NCBI GenBank assembly: GCA_017694785.1
Contig: JADIMK010000079.1
Location: 1 to 44,226 of the forward strand
Origin: Candidatus Cryptobacteroides intestinigallinarum
GTDB lineage: Bacteria > Bacteroidota > Bacteroidia > Bacteroidales > UBA932
Reading direction: 5' to 3'
DNA length: 44,226 nt
Shown piece after piece: positions 31,959 to 40,061 of the stretch. Under the pieces are notes generated by a model, which worked only from the letters and a program-made list of their open reading frames with translations, did not search any database and was not told the DNA's origin. Each line of letters begins with the position of its first letter. Position 1 is the stretch's first letter. The translations under genes were made by a program, and so were the position numbers.

Positions 31959-34025
31959 TCAGGCATTTGAACGCGGATCAGAGAATGACACGATATCCTG
32001 GCAGTCCACCTGTTCCGGATAGATGATCATAAGGTTGCAGTCGGCAAAGTTCTTGTTGAGCAACGCAGGAAGCCTGTCAAATGCGGAGATATGCGAGATG
32101 GAACCTGACCTTGAGCTTACGACTACAAGCAGCTGCTCCTTCTGGAGTCTGATGTCTTCTATATGGACAGGTCCATCCAGCTCAAAATGCTCAAACAGAG
32201 CCAATGTTCCTACATCGCACTTCCTGGTAACCCTTCTGAGACTCTCTGCTGTCACCTCTGATGAAAGGAAACGGATCTTGCATCCCAACTGGATAGCCAT
32301 ACGGCTCAGCTGGGTGACCCAACGTTCAAAGCCGGTCTCGAATTCTGCCTGAGGAGGAACAAGCACGACTATTCCCTTCAGAGTATTAGGCGGCATCTCA
32401 AGACGCACCACCATCACTTCACGGAAAGTACCCTTCAGGATATTACCTGTGAGGCTTCCGAAGAAGGAGTCAAGTATGCTGCTCTTCTTGTGGAGTCCTA
32501 TGACGACATCGGTGGCTGAACACTCCTTTATCGTATGCACAATTCCTGAAGAGATGCTTATGTCATACCTTGTCAGCATCTCAGCCGCCACATTTGCTGC
32601 TGAAGCGATTCTCGCCGCCTTTTCGACCTGTCTTCTTCCGGCTTCTGCAGAACTTCCGTCATGGCTGTCATCCACGACACTAAGGGCTGCGAGTCCGTCC
32701 TTCTGACGGGAATCCTTGATCATCAGGGCTATATTCACAAGATTCTCGGTGGTATCAGGATTGGCTACAGGGATAAGTATCTTCTCCTTTTCCTTCTCGT
32801 CTTTTCCGCACTGGTCTGGGGCAGCTCCCACTGTAGCGAACCTGCGGCATGACCTTTCAGTCACTACGGTGCTTATGATGCAGGTAAAGAGTATCATCAC
32901 AATGGTACCATTGAGCACGTCATCATTGAGAAGCCTCTCCCCGTTCTCCAGGATAATGTCATGTCCGATGAGCACAGCGGCAAGAGTAGCTGCAGCCTGC
33001 GCGTTGCTGAGCCCGAATATCATCTCCCTCTCGTTGCCCGACATCCTGTATATCTTCTGTGTGATGAAGGCTGCAATCCATTTGCTCAGTGTAGCCACTA
33101 CTGTCATCACCACAGCTACCTTGAGGGCCATTCCGCCTGCGATGAAGCTGCGGACATCTATTATCATGCCCACCCCTATCAGAAAGTAAGGTATGAACAG
33201 GGCATTACCGACGAATTCAAGCCTTGACATCAGAGGAGAGACCTTAGGAATCAGAGGATTAAGCACCATTCCGACAAGGAAAGCGCCCAGGATACCTTCC
33301 ATCCCCGCCACAGATATGAGGCCGCCGCCGAGGAAGACAAGAGCCAGGACAAAGACAAACTGCATCACGGCATCGTCGTATTTCCTGAAGAAAAGCCGCC
33401 CTATCTTAGGAAAGACAAACACTATGACAAGTCCTATCAACGTGACCTTCAGCGCAAGCATCACCCAGTACATCGGAGTTGCTGTCCCGTTGTACATGCC
33501 GCTCACGAGAGCCAGGACAACGAGTGCCAGAGTCACGGTCACAGCCGTACCACCTATAGATATCGTCACGCTTCTCTGTCTGGCGAGACCATAACGGCTC
33601 ACTATAGGATAGGCGATGAGCGTGTGGGAAGCATACATACTGGCCAACAGGACCGAAGTCAGGGCGCTGAAACCGAGCAGAGCCATGCTGCTCCAGATTC
33701 CGAGCGCCATAGGAATGATGAATGTGAGCAGGCCGAAGACAAGCCCCTTAACCTTGTTCTTGCGGAAATCCTCCATGTCCATCTCAAGACCGGCGAGGAA
33801 CATTATGTAATAGAGTCCCACCTGGCCGAAGAGCTGGAAGCTGCTGTCCTTCTCCAGGATATTGAGTCCATGCTCCCCTATTATGACTCCGGCCAGTATC
33901 ATCCCTATGATATGCGGAATCTTCAGCTTGCCCATCAGAAGAGGGGCAAACAGGATGATGAAAAGCACTATCAGGAAAATCCATGTAGGATCCGTAATCG
34001 GCAGACTTATCAGCAGACTGGTCAT
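31959..34025 (-). CDS. CPA2-type cation/proton antiporter with C-terminal USP-like domains
   Basis: This 688-residue protein has about 12 transmembrane helices in residues 1-400, typical of the monovalent cation:proton antiporter-2 family (GKLKIPHIIGMILAGVIIGEHG, GLYYIMFLAGLEMDM, YASHTLIAYPIVSRYG, LGGGLISVAGMEGILGAFLVGM). The last 290 residues are cytosolic and look like two universal-stress-protein-like halves (ILIPVANPDTTENLVNIALMI; then VVIGLHKKSSILDSFFGSLTGNIL), probably a regulatory region. It exchanges Na+ or K+ for protons; the ion is not deducible. ATG 34025 is preferred over an upstream TTG at 34034. In gene order it follows the YczE-kinase gene after 130 bases. Confidence 0.87.
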   Translation of the reverse strand: MTSLLISLPITDPTWIFLIVLFIILFAPLLMGKLKIPHIIGMILAGVIIGEHGLNILEKDSSFQLFGQVGLYYIMFLAGLEMDMEDFRKNKVKGLVFGLLTFIIPMALGIWSSMALLGFSALTSVLLASMYASHTLIAYPIVSRYGLARQRSVTISIGGTAVTVTLALVVLALVSGMYNGTATPMYWVMLALKVTLIGLVIVFVFPKIGRLFFRKYDDAVMQFVFVLALVFLGGGLISVAGMEGILGAFLVGMVLNPLIPKVSPLMSRLEFVGNALFIPYFLIGVGMIIDVRSFIAGGMALKVAVVMTVVATLSKWIAAFITQKIYRMSGNEREMIFGLSNAQAAATLAAVLIGHDIILENGERLLNDDVLNGTIVMILFTCIISTVVTERSCRRFATVGAAPDQCGKDEKEKEKILIPVANPDTTENLVNIALMIKDSRQKDGLAALSVVDDSHDGSSAEAGRRQVEKAARIASAANVAAEMLTRYDISISSGIVHTIKECSATDVVIGLHKKSSILDSFFGSLTGNILKGTFREVMVVRLEMPPNTLKGIVVLVPPQAEFETGFERWVTQLSRMAIQLGCKIRFLSSEVTAESLRRVTRKCDVGTLALFEHFELDGPVHIEDIRLQKEQLLVVVSSRSGSISHISAFDRLPALLNKNFADCNLMIIYPEQVDCQDIVSFSDPRSNA

Positions 34026-34155
34026 AATCCTCAAATATTATTGTCGGACAACAGGACTTGTCCAGGTTGAACAATAAAACACGGCGGGCACATGTATCTA
34101 CAGGTGCCTGCCGATGACAAATTTAACTATTCCGGGGAATTATCCCCAATAAAAT

Positions 34156-35451
34156 CTATTTTTCCTTCATCTTATGGTAGATGCCGGCAATCATGTCCGT
34201 AGCGTAATCGATTCCTATGCTTGCGGTATTGATCATCAGATTGTAGTTGTGCGGATCACCCCAGCGGCTGCTTGTATAGTATTCGTAGTGAGCGACCCTG
34301 GCCCTGTTGATCCTCTTGACTTCAGACTCTGCCTTTTCCGGGCTGACACCGTACTCCACTATGCTTCTCTTGACTTCACTGGCAAGGTCAGCATAGCAGA
34401 AGACCTTCAGCAAGTGAGGATAGTCCCTGAGGATATAGTCTGCGCAGCGGCCCAGTATCACGCATGGCCCCTTTGCTGCAAGCTCCTTTATAATCCTGCC
34501 CTGAGCCACAAAAAGGGCATCGGAAGAAGACAGGCTGTGCTCAAGCGGAGTCTCATAGTTCTGGATAATAAGAGACATCACCACGACAGGAGAGAGTGAC
34601 TGTTCCTTTTCCGATACGAAGCGCTCTGTCATGCCGCTTTCCTTTGCTGCAAGCTCTATAAGCTGGTTGTCATAGAACGGTATGCCGAGCTTCTTTGCAA
34701 GCTTTTCTCCAAGCTCATGTCCGCCGCTTCCGTATTCCCTGGCAATCGTTATCACAGGATGTCTGTATGAAGACATCTCTGGTACAGCCGTCCCAGCAGG
34801 AGCGCTGATCCATCTGTCGATAATTTTATAGGCCGGTGAAATGAAATGCACTATCGGGCCTACTGCGACAGCTGCAATGACAGTGCCTTCCCTGACGCCC
34901 TCTATATCAGACAGGAATATCAGGGACAGGATGCAGGCGATAAGTACCAGAGACACGTCAAAGCCGAGCTTCACGAAGCCGAATTCCTTGCCTATCCTCT
35001 TGGAAATGACCCTGACAAAGTATTCTCCGGCAATCATGGCCACGTTGGCCTTGACCTCAAGAGCGATACCGGCAGCAAGTATAAAGCTACCTATCAGCAC
35101 ACTGATCACCTTTGCAGCATACATCTGCGGGTCAAGCCAGAAAAGCACTGACATGGAAATGTCTATGAATGTTCCGAAACACAATGTGATCGGAATCTGG
35201 AGAAGATAAATCCTCAGATCCGCCTTGATGTCGGACTTGCCCATGAGGGGCAGCTCCAGCAAGACGAAAAGCAGATTGGTGATGATGGTCCACTGGCCCA
35301 TCGTGACCGGGGTGAACATGCTGAGCACATAATTGACACTTGTGACAGGGGAAGTGCCCAACATGCCCTTGGTAATGAACGCAATGCCGAATGCATTGAC
35401 AAAGACCGCAATAACAAAAAGAAAATAACGCCTCAACAAATACTTGTCCAT
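34156..35451 (-). CDS. Fusion of a YczE/YitT-like membrane domain and a cytidylate kinase-like domain
   Basis: The 431-residue product has two parts. Residues 1-215 form about five or six membrane helices resembling YczE/YitT proteins (FVNAFGIAFITKGMLGTSPVTSVNYVLSM, then a second copy-like half). Residues 230-431 are a soluble domain of the cytidylate kinase-like family, with a P-loop-like start ITIAREYGSGGHELGEKLAKKLG and later LFVAQGRIIKELAAKGPCVILGRCADYILR. The kinase part resembles CMP kinase-like proteins of unknown substrate. The biochemical role is unknown; sensing or modification at the membrane is only a guess. A full promoter lies just upstream, inside the 3' end of aroC. Confidence 0.85.
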   Translation of the reverse strand: MDKYLLRRYFLFVIAVFVNAFGIAFITKGMLGTSPVTSVNYVLSMFTPVTMGQWTIITNLLFVLLELPLMGKSDIKADLRIYLLQIPITLCFGTFIDISMSVLFWLDPQMYAAKVISVLIGSFILAAGIALEVKANVAMIAGEYFVRVISKRIGKEFGFVKLGFDVSLVLIACILSLIFLSDIEGVREGTVIAAVAVGPIVHFISPAYKIIDRWISAPAGTAVPEMSSYRHPVITIAREYGSGGHELGEKLAKKLGIPFYDNQLIELAAKESGMTERFVSEKEQSLSPVVVMSLIIQNYETPLEHSLSSSDALFVAQGRIIKELAAKGPCVILGRCADYILRDYPHLLKVFCYADLASEVKRSIVEYGVSPEKAESEVKRINRARVAHYEYYTSSRWGDPHNYNLMINTASIGIDYATDMIAGIYHKMKEK

Positions 35452-35472
35452 CTTTCACACTTTTTTGCGGTG

Positions 35473-35503
35473 CAAAAGTACAATATTCAGACAAGTCCGG
35501 CAA
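35473..35503 (-). promoter_or_regulatory. Promoter of the YczE-kinase gene, inside the aroC 3' end
   Basis: On the minus strand TTG (35501-35503), a 20-base spacer and TACTTTTG (35473-35480), followed by CA, form a consensus promoter 21 bases before the ATG. Its -33 part lies in the last codons of aroC. Confidence 0.7.
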
Positions 35504-36623
35504 GAACAATCGCAGACATTGCTTCCACTACCACAGGAGTCCTGAGTACAAAACATACGTCGTGGCGTCCGGGGATCCTCAGCTCAGTGACCTCACCTTT
35601 TGTGAAACTATAGGTATGCTGAAGCTTCCTTATGCTTGAAGCAGGCTTGAAAGCCACTCTGAATACTATCGGATTGCCGTTCGTCAGACCGCCGTTGATA
35701 CCGCCAGCTCCATTGCGGGAGCATGTGCCGTCGGAGGAGACAATCGGGTCATTGTGCTCAGAGCCTCTCATGCGTGCAGCCTTGAAGCCATCGCCGAACT
35801 CGATGCCCCTGACGCCAGGGATAGAGAAGACAGCATGCGAAATGAGTGACTCCACTGAATCGAAGAAAGGCTCGCCTACACCGACCGGGATGTTCCTGAT
35901 GACACATTCAACGATACCTCCCAATGAATCCCCGTCAGCCGCAGCAGCCTCAAGCTCAGGCCGCCAGAGCTCGGAATCAGAGAAATGGCACTGGAGCGGA
36001 TCTCCGGAACCGATGTTTTCATCCGGCATATTGTGAGCTACTGAAGAGCCGTCCGATGTTCTGTCCATGCTTTCCACAGCACGCTCGAGTGCATCAGAGC
36101 GTGACACTCCGCCGATTTCTGTCACGGTAGCCTTGATATCAGGAAGAGATACAGGACCGGCATCAGCTCCAGTCCTGGCGCTGATCTTTTCCGAAAGTAC
36201 CTTCTTCGCCACTGTCCCTGCTGCAACTACAGGGAGAGTCAGCCTTCCGGAAAAATGTCCGCCGCCTCTGGGATCATTGAAATCGTGCCACTTCACCCCT
36301 GCCGCGAAGTCAGCATGTCCAGGCCTCGGGATCTCCTTGAAAAGCTGATAATCAGAAGGATTTGTATCCTCATTGCTGAATGTCACAGCAATCGGAGCCC
36401 CGGTGGTATGTCCGGCCATTACTCCGCTGAGCATCTGAGGCCTGTCTGTCTCACGGCGTGGGGTTGTGCCGAAAGCCCCGCTCCTACGCCGCATGATGTC
36501 GGCCTCAAAATCCTTTTCCGAGAGTTCTATTCCGGCAGGGACGCCGTCAATGACCACGCCTAGACCTGCTCCGTGGGATTCTCCGAATATGGAGATCCTG
36601 AAATTTCTTCCGAACGTATCCAT
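35487..36623 (-). CDS. aroC: Chorismate synthase
   Basis: AroC converts 5-enolpyruvylshikimate 3-phosphate to chorismate with reduced FMN, the last shared step of aromatic amino acid synthesis. The 378-residue protein begins MDTFGRNFRISIFGESHGAGLGVVIDG. RRRSGAFGTTPRRETD, the GHTTGAPI motif, RPGHADFAAGVKW and GGGHFSGRLT are the flavin and substrate-binding signatures. GGINGGLTNGNPIVFRVAFKP follows near residue 310. Gene order is aroB, fused aroD-aroA, aroC, with 13 and 26 bases between, so they form one operon. Confidence 0.97.
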   Translation of the reverse strand: MDTFGRNFRISIFGESHGAGLGVVIDGVPAGIELSEKDFEADIMRRRSGAFGTTPRRETDRPQMLSGVMAGHTTGAPIAVTFSNEDTNPSDYQLFKEIPRPGHADFAAGVKWHDFNDPRGGGHFSGRLTLPVVAAGTVAKKVLSEKISARTGADAGPVSLPDIKATVTEIGGVSRSDALERAVESMDRTSDGSSVAHNMPDENIGSGDPLQCHFSDSELWRPELEAAAADGDSLGGIVECVIRNIPVGVGEPFFDSVESLISHAVFSIPGVRGIEFGDGFKAARMRGSEHNDPIVSSDGTCSRNGAGGINGGLTNGNPIVFRVAFKPASSIRKLQHTYSFTKGEVTELRIPGRHDVCFVLRTPVVVEAMSAIVLAGLV

Positions 36624-36649
36624 AAGCCTATATCCTTGTTTGAAATATA

Positions 36650-38767
36650 TTACTTCACAAGAGAGCCAAACACCTCAAAGAATCCAGGGCAGGACTTTGC
36701 CACGCACTCCTTGTCGTCGATCTCTATCACCGGTGAAGCTCCAAGCCCCGCCACAGCAAGCGCCATTGCCATCCTGTGGTCATGGAAAGATGAATATCTG
36801 CCTCCCTTGAGCAAAGAGCCTGTCAGAAGTCGCTGCGCAAGGGAATGACCGTCCACTGAAAGTGCATTTCCTTCAATACGGGCATCAACCCCCATCTGCT
36901 CCAGCATTGCTGTTATGGCGGAAGCCCTGTCGCACTCCTTATGGGCAAGTCGGTCTGTACCATGTATATAGCTCCTGCCCTGGCAGAATGCGGCAAGCAC
37001 AGCTACCGCAGGGAAAAGATCAGGACAGTTTGACAGGTCTGTTGTGAAAGCATTCAGAGGAGCCCTCTGTACAGCGACAATACCCCTGTCCCCATCCAGC
37101 TGCGAAAGGCTAGCCCCAGCCTCGATCAGGATATCCATTATAGACAGATCTGCCTGTATGGAAGTGGTGTCAAGCCCGGAGAGCTCCACCCTTCCGAACA
37201 CGGCTCCTGCGACAAGAAAGACAGCAGCTGTGCTCCAGTCGCCTTCAATCCTGAAATCAGCGGACCTGTATCTCTGTCCACCCTTTATCCTGAACTCTAT
37301 GTCCGTACAATATGACCAGTCTCCTCCGGACTCTATGAAGTCCCTTCCGCCCATCATCTCGCTGGAGACCTTCAGTCCGAATTTCTTCAGGACATCAAGG
37401 GTCATATACATGTAAGGTATGCTCTTGGGATCATGGACAGTCACAAACGAACTCTTTTCGAGAAGAGGGAGCGACATCAGAAGTCCTGAAATGATCTGTG
37501 ACCCGTGCTTTCCGGAGATCTCAGCCCGGGCAGGCTTGAGAGGCCCTGAGGCAGTGACCGGCACCGTAACAGTGTCATCGTCTGAGCCGGAAGCTGCAGG
37601 AACTACTCCAGAAGTCCCGTCAACGGTATCGGATCCGTCTCCACCAGGGGCCGAGGCCCCGGCAAGGACAACCGAGAACCGGTCCATTATGGCGCACAGC
37701 CCAGTCATAGGCCTGCTGAGAAGAGATTTTTCCCCTTCCAGCACGACAGCTCCCTTTGAAAGCATAGTGGAGACAGGTATCATGATCCTGGCCAGAAGGC
37801 CGGACTCCCCGACATGGATGCAGGAAAGGTCCAGACTCTCCGGAGAAGCCGCAATTCCCTTTATCCTGAGGGTATCTCCATCTTCAGAGACTTCCGCTCC
37901 AAGCTCCCTTGCAGTCTCTATTGCCGATGCGGAATCCCCGCAAGGGGAATAGCCGGAAAGGGTCGACTCTCCGTCGGCAAGGGCAGCGGCTATTATCGCC
38001 CTCTGCGCAAAGCTTTTGGAAGCCGGCATCACAAGAGGTGCCGACTCCGTCAGTGCAGTTCCATTAGCGGACTCTGACGGGGCATTTCCTATGAACCTGA
38101 AGTCTCCGTAAATCTCCTTTGCCATCTGTCCGGCCGGGATCTGACCTGAAGCAGCCTCATCACCTTCTGAAAGAGAGGCATAGGTATATGGCGCGCCCTT
38201 CATCAGGCATCCGGTGCGGGACTCCCGGCCTGCTTCACCCATACAGAATGCTATCAGTGTGCCCGGATCGGCATCGTCATAAAGTGACATCACCCTGTTG
38301 ACATCTGCCGCACATGATGCCATGGTCACTATCTTTACTATCTGGGCACCTTCCCTCTGGCATTTGTCTGCCACAGCAGAGAGTGCCGCCTGGGAATCTG
38401 TCGCCTCGAAATTGTGGTAGGACCGGATGAATATGGTACCGTTCTCCATGGCGGACTTCCTGACGCGTTTGGCCATTGACCTCGGGGCTTCAAGCTCCAC
38501 ATCCACATATCTTGCACCTGCCTCTATCGCTGCTACAAGCTTTTTCTCGCATACCATGGAAGCAGAGACGGAATTCAGGGACGGATCCGAGGCAAGCACT
38601 TCAGACACCCGGCAGGTTGCCACCAGCGGCACATCAGAAGAAAAACATATCCTTATGTCGGAATCAGACAAAGGACAACGGTCCAGCCTGATCTCTGCCA
38701 TCTCGCAATGTTCAAGAATTTCCTGTATTTCATCAAGGCTCTTGCCCTGCACCACAGTACAAATCAT
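36650..38767 (-). CDS. Fused 3-dehydroquinate dehydratase (type I) and 3-phosphoshikimate 1-carboxyvinyltransferase
   Basis: This 705-residue bifunctional protein corresponds to aroD plus aroA. Residues 1-210 are a type I dehydroquinase: AEIRLDRC near 29, the proton-transfer His in FIRSYHNFE, Schiff-base Lys in AQIVKIVTMA and the FCMGEAGRESR motif. From about 230 the EPSP synthase part carries MPASKSFAQRA (phosphoenolpyruvate site), SKHGSQI-like SGKHGSQIISGLLMS, DWSTAAVFLVAG, a LSNCPDLFP catalytic Asp, HKECDRA and the KECVAKSCPGFFEVF end. An insertion rich in D, S, T and G (about 370-405) interrupts the first EPSP half. No stop codon or frameshift separates the parts. It lies between aroB and aroC. 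Confidence 0.93.
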   Translation of the reverse strand: MICTVVQGKSLDEIQEILEHCEMAEIRLDRCPLSDSDIRICFSSDVPLVATCRVSEVLASDPSLNSVSASMVCEKKLVAAIEAGARYVDVELEAPRSMAKRVRKSAMENGTIFIRSYHNFEATDSQAALSAVADKCQREGAQIVKIVTMASCAADVNRVMSLYDDADPGTLIAFCMGEAGRESRTGCLMKGAPYTYASLSEGDEAASGQIPAGQMAKEIYGDFRFIGNAPSESANGTALTESAPLVMPASKSFAQRAIIAAALADGESTLSGYSPCGDSASAIETARELGAEVSEDGDTLRIKGIAASPESLDLSCIHVGESGLLARIMIPVSTMLSKGAVVLEGEKSLLSRPMTGLCAIMDRFSVVLAGASAPGGDGSDTVDGTSGVVPAASGSDDDTVTVPVTASGPLKPARAEISGKHGSQIISGLLMSLPLLEKSSFVTVHDPKSIPYMYMTLDVLKKFGLKVSSEMMGGRDFIESGGDWSYCTDIEFRIKGGQRYRSADFRIEGDWSTAAVFLVAGAVFGRVELSGLDTTSIQADLSIMDILIEAGASLSQLDGDRGIVAVQRAPLNAFTTDLSNCPDLFPAVAVLAAFCQGRSYIHGTDRLAHKECDRASAITAMLEQMGVDARIEGNALSVDGHSLAQRLLTGSLLKGGRYSSFHDHRMAMALAVAGLGASPVIEIDDKECVAKSCPGFFEVFGSLVK

Positions 38768-38780
38768 ATATCTATATCAA

Positions 38781-39992
38781 TTAATCTGTCAGATATCTGG
38801 CCGCCTCGGAAGCGGACATGGACATTTCCACCACTTCTCCGACCCTGCGGATAAGGATAAAACGTATATTCCCGTCCTCGGCTTTCTTGTCCCGCGACAT
38901 GGCCTCAACAAGCGAAGAGACCGGAAGAGGACAATCGACAGGAAGGCCACAGCGCATGAAATCAGCTCTGAGCTTCTCAGAAAGCCCTGCGGAAGCGACT
39001 CCGACCGCTTCGGAAAGCCTTGCCGCCAGAATGATCCCCACAGCCACAGCCTCCCCGTGAGTCAGAAGCGGCATGTCTCCTTCAGGCCCATGGGGAATAT
39101 GTTCATCATGCTCAATGGCATGAGCAAAGGTATGTCCAAGATTGAGTAGCCGTCTCAGACCGGTCTCGAACTGGTCCTCAGACACTATCCTGGCCTTGAC
39201 AGCAGCAGCTTCATGCACAAGGGACGATAGCTTCTGTGAATTGTCACTGAGCCACGTCCTCAGGCAAGTTCCCCCTTTGTATGAATTATCCGGACGATCT
39301 CCTGCGTTTCCTTTATAGGATCCACCCGATGGAACTCCTTCTGAATCATGGATGTAAAAGACATTAAGAGAAGAGAGCAGGGACACAGCTTCTTCATAAT
39401 GGTCCGCCCCGGAGATGATAAAAGTTTTAAGAAGCTCAGCCGCACCAGAGCGGAAATCCTTGAGGCTCAAAGTAGAAAGCACGTCCGGGCACAGCCACGT
39501 GAAGACAGGCTGACGGACAGTGCCCATCATGTTCTTGTAGGAATCAAGGTTGACTCCAGTCTTGCCTCCGATTGCGGCATCCACCTGTGCAAGCAGTGTC
39601 GTCGGCACGTAGGCACAGCTGACTCCCCTCTTGTAGACAGAAGCTGCAAAACCTGCCATGTCTGTCAGTATGCCGCCCCCGACAGCCAGCACAAGAGCCT
39701 TGCGTCCGACTCCGGCAGAAATCATCCTGCGGCAGATTCCCTCCACGGTGCCGAATGTTTTCGTCTCTTCAGAAACAGACAAAGGACACATCCCGGACAC
39801 GGCAACGCCCCTGCCAGACAAGAGTCCGGCAAGGGCGGAAGCTGCCCATGACACATTTTCATCATAGACGATATAGACCGGCTGATATCCTCCGGAAGCT
39901 GCTGCATCCGCTGCCCCTTCCAGGCCTTGTCCACCGATGATCCGGCTGAGAATCCGGCCGTCTTCTGTGATCTGTATTTCGGGAAAATCCAT
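38781..39992 (-). CDS. aroB: 3-dehydroquinate synthase
   Basis: AroB makes 3-dehydroquinate from DAHP using NAD and a divalent metal. The 403-residue protein has the NAD-binding GGGILTDMAGFAASVYKRG, VPTTLLAQVDAAIGGKTGVN, a metal-binding LNLGHTFAHAIEH (His residues near 270) and HGEAVAVGI. It is about 45 residues longer than most bacterial AroB because of a Gly/Ser/Asp-rich insertion (EGVPSGGSYKGNAGDRP) before the metal site, possibly a surface loop. It is the first gene of the aroB-aroDA-aroC operon. A -7 box lies 29 bases upstream. Confidence 0.95.
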   Translation of the reverse strand: MDFPEIQITEDGRILSRIIGGQGLEGAADAAASGGYQPVYIVYDENVSWAASALAGLLSGRGVAVSGMCPLSVSEETKTFGTVEGICRRMISAGVGRKALVLAVGGGILTDMAGFAASVYKRGVSCAYVPTTLLAQVDAAIGGKTGVNLDSYKNMMGTVRQPVFTWLCPDVLSTLSLKDFRSGAAELLKTFIISGADHYEEAVSLLSSLNVFYIHDSEGVPSGGSYKGNAGDRPDNSYKGGTCLRTWLSDNSQKLSSLVHEAAAVKARIVSEDQFETGLRRLLNLGHTFAHAIEHDEHIPHGPEGDMPLLTHGEAVAVGIILAARLSEAVGVASAGLSEKLRADFMRCGLPVDCPLPVSSLVEAMSRDKKAEDGNIRFILIRRVGEVVEMSMSASEAARYLTD

Positions 39993-40021
39993 TTCTGACT
40001 TCTGCGCTTGGGTCGCTGGAA

Positions 40022-40029
40022 CAAAGTTA
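40022..40029 (-). promoter_or_regulatory. -7 promoter box for the aro operon
   Basis: TAACTTTG on the minus strand matches TAnnTTTG and ends 29 bases before aroB. No consensus -33 was found. The interval 39993-40061 separates aroB from the TonB receptor. Confidence 0.5.
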
Positions 40030-40061
40030 GAAATTTATACAGAAGTTCCCATGATTGCATG

